Shown piece after piece: positions 30,972 to 36,081 of a DNA stretch of 36,081 bases; the first letter of the stretch is position 1; each line of letters opens with the position of its first letter. The notes under the pieces are model-generated. The model had not been told where the DNA came from, made no database searches, and saw only the letters and a list, made by a program, of their open reading frames with translations. A program made the position numbers and the translations under genes. The DNA lies in assembly GCA_016933275.1 (NCBI GenBank), contig JAFGBI010000420.1:1-36081 (forward strand), given 5' to 3'. Origin of the DNA: Polyangiaceae bacterium. GTDB taxonomy: Bacteria > Myxococcota_A > Polyangia > Polyangiales > Polyangiaceae.

Positions 30972-33839
30972 ATGCGCCAACTCGGGAGGCCCTTGGACCA
31001 AAGCGCGGAAAGCACGCGCGGCTCCGCCGCGCCGGTCGATCCCGCGCGGACTTGGGAGCCCGACCCAACGTCGGCTGCCGATCCCGAGGAGTCCCCCGCG
31101 CCACTTGCGATCGACGGGTCCACGACGAACCCGCCCCGACGTCCTGCGATCCGCGTCCGTCGCCGTCGGCAATCCCCCCCTGCCCCCACCCGCGACGAAC
31201 CGGGCCTCGGTGACCGCCTCCTCGCGGTCGGTCTCGGCGTCACGGTGGTTGGATCCGTGCTCGCGGTCGGCACGGTTCATCCCCCGTGGGTGCTCGTCTT
31301 CGGCTTGGTTGCTGTCGCGACGGGAACCCTCGCCCTCGTGCTGAGCCCGTCGAGGTGGCGAAAGCTGCCACCGCCCGCCCTGATCCTCGCGGGCCTCGCT
31401 GGGTACACGACGTTCCAAGCGCTACCCCTGCCCGCCGCCTGGGTAGCGGCTCTCTCGCCCCGCGCCGCCGACGTGTGGCTGCGCGCCAATCTGCCCCTGG
31501 GGCTGCCCGCGCCCGTTTGGTGTTCGCTCTCCATCGATCCCGGGGCGACGATGACCGAAGCCCTGAAGTGGCTCGGATACGCCGCCACCTTCGTGGCCGC
31601 CGCGCGACTCGGCCGAAGGCAGGGCGCGACGCCTGGCGTGGGGATCGTGTTCGCATCGGCAGCCACCACTGCCATCGTCACCCTCATCCACGCCGCGACG
31701 TCGGCCAGGCTTCTCTACGGGATCTACGAACCGCTCGGCGCGCATCCACCTTGGGCGCTCGCCCCCCTTCTGAATCCCAACAACCTCGGCGGCTACCTGA
31801 ACCTCGGCTTCTTCTGCGGGGCGGGGTTGTTCGTGGCGCGGCGCAGGTCGGGCCCCCGGTGGCTACTCGCGCTCCTCGCCGCGGTCACGCTCGCCGTGAG
31901 CGTCATGAGCGCATCGCGAGGTGCCGTGCTCGGGCTCGCCGTCGGCGCGTGCCTGCTCGTGCCCGCGTTGTGGCGGACGGCAAAGGACGGTGGCCGTCGA
32001 GTGGTACAGAGACTCACGATCACTGTCCAGGTGGTCGCCGCGATGGTGGTGGGCGGCGTCTTCTTCATCCTCGGCGCGACGCCCCGGGTCTGGGCGGATC
32101 TGCTGCAGGAGAGCACCGAGAAGCTTGCCATCCTCGCGTGGACTCGACCCATGATCCACGACCACCCATGGTTCGGGGTTGGACGGGGCGCCTACGAGAC
32201 GGCGTTCCCGCCCTACCGCGAGGCGAACGGCCACGTCGTCTACCAGTTCGCGGAGAACTTCGTGGTGCAGTGGCTCGCGGAGTGGGGTGTTCTGGTCGGC
32301 GCGCTCGCGCTCCTCGGCCTCGCGGTCGCGCTGCGCCCGGCGTGGTCTGCCACGCGGCGGAGTCCGGTCGCAGCAGGTGCGATCACCGGGGTGGTCGCGC
32401 TCCTCGTGCAGAACCTGCTCGATCTCGGGCTCGAGATCGCCTCGGTTGGGTTTGCCGTGGTGACGGTGCTCGGCGCCACCTGGGGTGCTTCCGTGCGCGC
32501 AGACAGGGCCCGCGACGACGCCGATGGCCTCGGCGACGACGTACCCCGCGACGACGCCTCGCCCGAGTCGACGCCCCGTCGGGGCGGACCGCGCCGCAAG
32601 ACGGACCTCGGTCCGCGCCTGACGCTGCCTGCCGCCGTGCTCGCCGTTGGTGGCGGTGCGCTCGCCGTGGCCACGGCCATGACGGGACTCACCCCCATCG
32701 TCACCGAGCGGCACCGCCTGCAGCAGGCGTATCTCGCGACCGTGGAGCTCGGGCCATCGGCCCGGGCTCGCTTCGCGGAGGACCTCGCGGCGGCCATCCA
32801 CACGCACCCGGGCGATCCCTTCCTTCCCCTCCTGGGTGCCCTGAACGCGCGCCGAACCGGCGAGAACCCGCTCCCGTGGCTCGGACGCGCCATCGAGCGG
32901 GACCCCAGCGCGGGGCGCCCCTACCTGTTGCTGGCAGAGGTGCTGTCACGCCGCGGCGCGCGGGACCAGGCAATCCACGCGGCAGGCTTGGCCGTGGAGC
33001 GTGAGTCGGTGCTGGCGGCGGCGGCCGCCCCGCTCTTCGTCGAGCTCGCCCGAGACCCGGAGGCGATCCTCCGCGCGGCGCCGTCGGGGAGCGCTGGCGC
33101 GCAGCTGCTCATCGCCTGCGCCCCCTTGCTCCCCATGGACCGCTTCGCGAAGACTCGGTTCACCCTGCTCGAAGCCGCTATCGCGCGTGACCCCAACGCG
33201 TCGGCTGCTCGCGCGGCGCTCGCCCGCACTGCCATCACCCTGCTGGGGCAGCGTCCTTCCGGGGTCCCCTGCGCCAACGCTAACGCGAGGCGATGCCGCG
33301 CCCTGGTCGAAGAGCAGGCCGCCACCCTGGAGCGTCAGCTCCCAAACGCCCCCGACGGAGTACTCCTGCGCGCCGAGCTCTGGCTCGCGCTCGACCGACC
33401 GCGCCAAGCGCTGGACTTGCTCGAATCGCGCTGCTCCGATTGGCCCGACCTCATGCCCTGCCGAAGGCTCGTCGTGCAGGCCGCAGACCGAGCCGGGGAT
33501 CTCGCGGCGCTCGCGCGGGCACGCGACGAGCTCCTCCTCACCGCCTGCCACCACAGCGGCACCTGTGCCTCGCTAGCGCGGTGGCTCGCCCGCATCTACG
33601 TCCGGCGTCGACTCTGGGCCGAAGCCGCGGTGCTGTTCGAGCGGGCCGCGCGGGAGAGCGACGAGCCCGGAGATTGGGGCCAGGCCGCCACCTCGGCCAC
33701 CCGTGCCGGACAGATGGCGCGCGCTCAACAGGCTGCTGCACGCGCCCGGGGTGCTCGCGGGCTCCCCGATCCCGAGCTCGAGCGGCAGCTCGAGCGGGCG
33801 CGCCGCGACCGACTGCTCAACGGGGCGAGCACCGAGTAG
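30972..33839 (+). CDS. O-antigen ligase/polymerase-type membrane protein fused to TPR-like domain
   Basis: A 955-aa protein. Residues about 1-75 are hydrophilic and Pro/Arg-rich. About 80-500 hold roughly ten to twelve membrane segments with the Wzy_C/O-antigen-ligase (PF04932) signature: NPNNLGGYLNLGFF, SVMSASRGAVLGLAVG, and a large loop with HPWFGVGRGAYETAFPPYRE. A charged linker (about 505-550) and one more hydrophobic segment (about 552-575) precede a helical-repeat, TPR-like periplasmic region (about 590-955), e.g. PYLLLAEVLSRRGARDQAIH. Such fusions are seen in bacterial glycan ligases/polymerases. It is divergent from cysC and ends 21 bp before the convergent kinase gene. It could join or extend surface glycans; the substrate is unknown. 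A start inside the hydrophilic head is possible. Confidence 0.8.
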   Translation: MRQLGRPLDQSAESTRGSAAPVDPARTWEPDPTSAADPEESPAPLAIDGSTTNPPRRPAIRVRRRRQSPPAPTRDEPGLGDRLLAVGLGVTVVGSVLAVGTVHPPWVLVFGLVAVATGTLALVLSPSRWRKLPPPALILAGLAGYTTFQALPLPAAWVAALSPRAADVWLRANLPLGLPAPVWCSLSIDPGATMTEALKWLGYAATFVAAARLGRRQGATPGVGIVFASAATTAIVTLIHAATSARLLYGIYEPLGAHPPWALAPLLNPNNLGGYLNLGFFCGAGLFVARRRSGPRWLLALLAAVTLAVSVMSASRGAVLGLAVGACLLVPALWRTAKDGGRRVVQRLTITVQVVAAMVVGGVFFILGATPRVWADLLQESTEKLAILAWTRPMIHDHPWFGVGRGAYETAFPPYREANGHVVYQFAENFVVQWLAEWGVLVGALALLGLAVALRPAWSATRRSPVAAGAITGVVALLVQNLLDLGLEIASVGFAVVTVLGATWGASVRADRARDDADGLGDDVPRDDASPESTPRRGGPRRKTDLGPRLTLPAAVLAVGGGALAVATAMTGLTPIVTERHRLQQAYLATVELGPSARARFAEDLAAAIHTHPGDPFLPLLGALNARRTGENPLPWLGRAIERDPSAGRPYLLLAEVLSRRGARDQAIHAAGLAVERESVLAAAAAPLFVELARDPEAILRAAPSGSAGAQLLIACAPLLPMDRFAKTRFTLLEAAIARDPNASAARAALARTAITLLGQRPSGVPCANANARRCRALVEEQAATLERQLPNAPDGVLLRAELWLALDRPRQALDLLESRCSDWPDLMPCRRLVVQAADRAGDLAALARARDELLLTACHHSGTCASLARWLARIYVRRRLWAEAAVLFERAARESDEPGDWGQAATSATRAGQMARAQQAAARARGARGLPDPELERQLERARRDRLLNGASTE

Positions 33840-33860
33840 CGCACTTGGGGTAATGTCCGG

Positions 33861-35435
33861 TCACGGGGCGGGGACACTCGGCTCGTGAGGAACCGCCGGG
33901 AGCGGCCTGTCGTCAGCCCGGGCACCCGCCCGCCAGCCGAGCCACCAACCCAGGCCGAGGGTGGACAGGCCGAAGAGGATTGCCAGCACGACAGAGCCTC
34001 CTCTGCGCATCGGACGCGCCTCGGATCTCGGGGATGACCCGCCCGCGCCCTCGGCAACCGCCCTCGCCGGCGCACGCGGCAGATCCTGCCGCATGGCGGC
34101 GCGGGTGGGGTGGTCGGCGATGTCACCGGATCCCTCGAGCACCGTGGTGGACTCGTGTGAGGCAACCGCCTTCGCCGGCGCACGCGGCAGGTCCTGCCGC
34201 ACGGCGGTGCGGGTGGGGTGGTCGGCGATGTCACCGGATCCCTCGAACACCGTGGTGAACTCGTGTGCGGTAGCCACGGCGTGGACCAGCGCGTCGCCCC
34301 CCCCTGCATCTTCACCCAGCGCCTCGGTGTCGAGCGGGAGGAGCCGCTCGCTGCTGGCGTCGCCCGGTCCCGATACGGCGAGGGGGCGGGCCGCGAGGAG
34401 CGCCGCAATGTCGACGCGTTCGGTCGTCGCTTGGGGTGAAGCCCCACCCCGGGGGAGGCCCCAGGCTGGGATCACCTCGGTGGCGCAGACCACGGGGGCG
34501 CCACCCAAGCCGACCGGTGCCGGGCCGAGGAAGTCTGGCGTCTCGCCCTCGTCGTCACCGGCAGCCACTGCAGACGGCTCGGGGAGCAAGCGACGCAGCG
34601 CGCTCGCGACCACACGCGCCGACTGCGGTCGATCATGGGCTCGTGTCGCGAGCAGACGAGCCACCAGATCTACCAGGTCCGGTTCGACCCCCGAGAGGTG
34701 TTCGTCCAACCGGGGCGCCGAGCGCGTGAGCCGTGCCAGCAGCACCGTGTTCGGATCTCGGTCCCCGTCGAAGGGACCGCGCCCAGAGAGCATCTCGTAG
34801 AGGACCAGGCCGACCGCGTAGATGTCGGCGCGACCATCCACCTTTTCGCCCAGCGCTTGCTCGGGAGATAGGTAGCGGGGGGTGCCGATGGTCGCTCCCC
34901 GCGCCGTGATCGTGCGATCCCCGGCCACCAGCTTGGCGATGCCGAAATCGAGCAGCTTCACGCGACCCGGACCGACCAGGAAGATGTTCCCGGGCTTCAC
35001 GTCTCGGTGAACGATGCCGAGGTCGTGCGCCGCCGCCAGCGCCTCGAGGACCTCGACGGCGATCGTGATGGCCTCCTCGGTGGGCACCGAACGACCACGC
35101 CGGAGCCGAGCCCGCAACGTCTCCCCGAAGAGGAGCTCCATCACGTAGAACGGCACCCCGCCCGAGGTGGCGCCAGCGTCCGTCACGTCCACGATGCCCG
35201 GGTGCCGCAGCTGCCCGAGGGCCCGCCACTCCTGCCGAATACGTGCCACCAGATCGGATCGAGTGGTGTGCTCCGGGAGCAGGGTCTTGAGGACGAAGCG
35301 CCGCCCGAGCTCGACCTGCTCGACCTCGTACACGATCCCCATGCCTCCGCGGCCGATCTGCCGAACGACGCGATAGCGCGTTCCGGGGATCCGGTCTCCT
35401 ACCTCGAACCCGCGCACCCCGCCGTTTGTCACCAT
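33861..35435 (-). CDS. Hanks-type Ser/Thr protein kinase with C-terminal membrane anchor
   Basis: A 524-aa kinase. The catalytic domain (about 20-290) has the glycine loop IGRGGMGIVYE (27-37), Lys50, HRDVKPGN (143-150), DFGIAK (163-168), GTPRYLSPEQ (184-193) and the E-M-L-S-G-x-x-P-F block. A long Pro/Ala/Asp linker (about 300-480) holds two near-identical 36-residue repeats, and a single TM (about 482-500, VVLAILFGLSTLGLGWWLGW) precedes a short tail. I start at ATG 35435 because AAGGGGG lies just upstream; the open frame extends about 50 codons more. Myxobacteria carry many such kinases, so a specific link to the neighbouring genes is not implied. Likely a membrane-anchored signalling kinase. 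Confidence 0.9.
   Translation of the reverse strand: MVTNGGVRGFEVGDRIPGTRYRVVRQIGRGGMGIVYEVEQVELGRRFVLKTLLPEHTTRSDLVARIRQEWRALGQLRHPGIVDVTDAGATSGGVPFYVMELLFGETLRARLRRGRSVPTEEAITIAVEVLEALAAAHDLGIVHRDVKPGNIFLVGPGRVKLLDFGIAKLVAGDRTITARGATIGTPRYLSPEQALGEKVDGRADIYAVGLVLYEMLSGRGPFDGDRDPNTVLLARLTRSAPRLDEHLSGVEPDLVDLVARLLATRAHDRPQSARVVASALRRLLPEPSAVAAGDDEGETPDFLGPAPVGLGGAPVVCATEVIPAWGLPRGGASPQATTERVDIAALLAARPLAVSGPGDASSERLLPLDTEALGEDAGGGDALVHAVATAHEFTTVFEGSGDIADHPTRTAVRQDLPRAPAKAVASHESTTVLEGSGDIADHPTRAAMRQDLPRAPARAVAEGAGGSSPRSEARPMRRGGSVVLAILFGLSTLGLGWWLGWRAGARADDRPLPAVPHEPSVPAP
34053..34268. repeat. Two tandem 108-bp repeats in the kinase linker
   Basis: Copy 1 (34053-34160) and copy 2 (34161-34268) are highly similar at an exact 108-bp (36-codon) offset. 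They encode FEGSGDIADHPTRTAVRQDL-like units with Thr/Ser-rich starts (HESTTV). A decayed partial third unit seems to follow (VHAVATAHEFTT). This points to recent in-frame duplication. Confidence 0.85.
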
Positions 35436-35634
35436 GGCCCCCTTCTTCCCAGAACCAACCGCGCTCGCGCGAAGCCCTGGCAACTTACCGAGCCCCCCGG
35501 CGTGGGTCGACGTGGGTGGCACCGCCGTCCCCCCATGGTCGCGCTTTTGCGCGGGCCGTCCCTCCCCCTCCTTCGCCCTGCACATCCGGCCAGTCTCGGC
35601 GGGCTCGAGCCGACCGCAGCCGAACCCGCCGCGG

Positions 35635-36081
35635 TCAACTCCCGGCGAGGACGCTGAGCAGCCAGAAGACGGCGAACACGCTCGACAGCACCAGGTTCAA
35701 GATGCCAAGAAGGAGGCCTACCATCGAGAGCCCGCCCCCACCCACTCGCTGTGGGTCGCGCCGCGCCCCCAACCACCCCACCAGCCCGGCGATGATGGCC
35801 GTGACGCCAGTGAGCGGTCCAAGGCAGAGGAGGCAGCCGCACACCAGGGCCACGACGGCCGCCGTGCTGGCTGGGGGCTTCTCGCCCTTCGGAAGTCCGG
35901 TCCTTGGGTCGATGCTCATCGCGTGGATGGCCATCGTCTCCTTGCCGCCCGTGATCGGCTTCGCGCCGTTCCCGTGGGTCGGTTGGCCCGGGGGCGGCGG
36001 GTAGCCTCCACCTGGGGGATAGCCTCCACCTGGGGGATAGCCTCCACCTGGGGGATAGCCTCCACCTGGGGGATAGCCTCC
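35635..36081 (-). CDS. DUF4190-like small membrane protein with Gly-Tyr-Pro repeats, 5' end outside window
   Basis: 148 codons are visible; the start lies beyond the right edge. In transcription order it has at least four GGYPPG repeats, the linker PPPPGQPTHGNGAKPITGGK, then two hydrophobic segments (STAAVVALVCGCLLCLGPL and TGVTAIIAGLVGWLG), a basic loop (ARRDPQRVG) and a final hydrophobic part (GLSMVGLLLGILNLVLSSVF). The order small-residue-rich TM, R-D-P/G loop, TM is that of DUF4190 proteins; the Pro/Tyr-rich head is common on such proteins in high-GC bacteria. Met codons at 35934 and 35919 are internal. Function unknown. Divergence from the neighbours is small: the kinase gene follows in the same direction after 199 bp. 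Confidence 0.8.
   Translation of the reverse strand, partial: GGYPPGGGYPPGGGYPPGGGYPPGGGYPPPPGQPTHGNGAKPITGGKETMAIHAMSIDPRTGLPKGEKPPASTAAVVALVCGCLLCLGPLTGVTAIIAGLVGWLGARRDPQRVGGGGLSMVGLLLGILNLVLSSVFAVFWLLSVLAGS
36003..36081. repeat. Perfect 18-bp tandem repeat, at least 4.4 copies
   Basis: The unit GGTGGAGGCTATCCCCCA (minus strand) repeats without change up to the window edge and encodes GGYPPG. Being a multiple of three, it can expand or contract in frame by slippage. Confidence 0.95.

Noticed and set aside
1..36081. CRISPR arrays, rRNA genes
   Set aside because: The only direct repeats are in-frame coding repeats or the short IS-like units without spacers; no rRNA sequence is seen.

Overview
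The window is high-GC DNA, most likely from a myxobacterium-like organism (Myxococcota). Signs of this are a Hanks-type Ser/Thr kinase with a long Pro/Ala linker, a lipoprotein with a Gly/Thr-rich stalk and FG-GAP repeats, GTG starts and heavily G/C-ending codons. The taxonomic call is inference.

Layout. (1) 1-600: mobile-element debris, namely five degenerate 22-bp repeats resembling an IS21-type end, then the truncated 3' end of a group II intron (maturase C-terminus plus domains V and VI). (2) 616-8106: a visibly more A/T-rich polysaccharide block with a nucleotide-sugar dehydrogenase, an SDR epimerase/dehydratase, a pyruvyl transferase, a small overlapping ORF, a Wzx-type flippase and a Wzy-type polymerase. 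(3) 8230-12753: high-GC exopolysaccharide genes, a bi-domain oxidoreductase and a Wzc-type tyrosine autokinase. (4) 13120-14721: an XRE/S24 repressor-like regulator divergent from a single-domain response regulator, with a perfect 19-bp palindrome between them. (5) 14770-25136: a candidate peptide-modification (RiPP) locus. (6) 25390-26703: a WbpA-type UDP-sugar dehydrogenase. (7) 26819-28773: tsf and rpsB. (8) 29085-33839: a PAP phosphatase (cysQ-like), APS kinase (cysC) and an O-antigen-ligase/TPR fusion. (9) 33861-36081: a Ser/Thr kinase and a DUF4190-like membrane protein cut by the window edge.

The most interesting part is region 5. A compact minus-strand operon encodes a 1366-aa FG-GAP lipoprotein, a 59-aa peptide with a lasso-type leader (Y-x2-P-x-L-x3-G) followed by a Gly-first, Asp-containing putative core, an asparagine-synthetase-like lasso cyclase homologue, and a PAPS-dependent sulfotransferase. 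Beside it on the plus strand are an HPr-kinase-like protein and a PqqD-like recognition protein. A PF14907-type nucleotidyltransferase lies on the other side. No B2-type leader peptidase is visible. PAPS synthesis (cysC) and PAP removal (cysQ) lie in the same window. My working model is a sulfated, possibly phosphorylated, lasso-like peptide made within an exopolysaccharide/cell-surface locus. The model rests on motifs and gene order only; sequence searches and mass spectrometry would be needed to confirm it.
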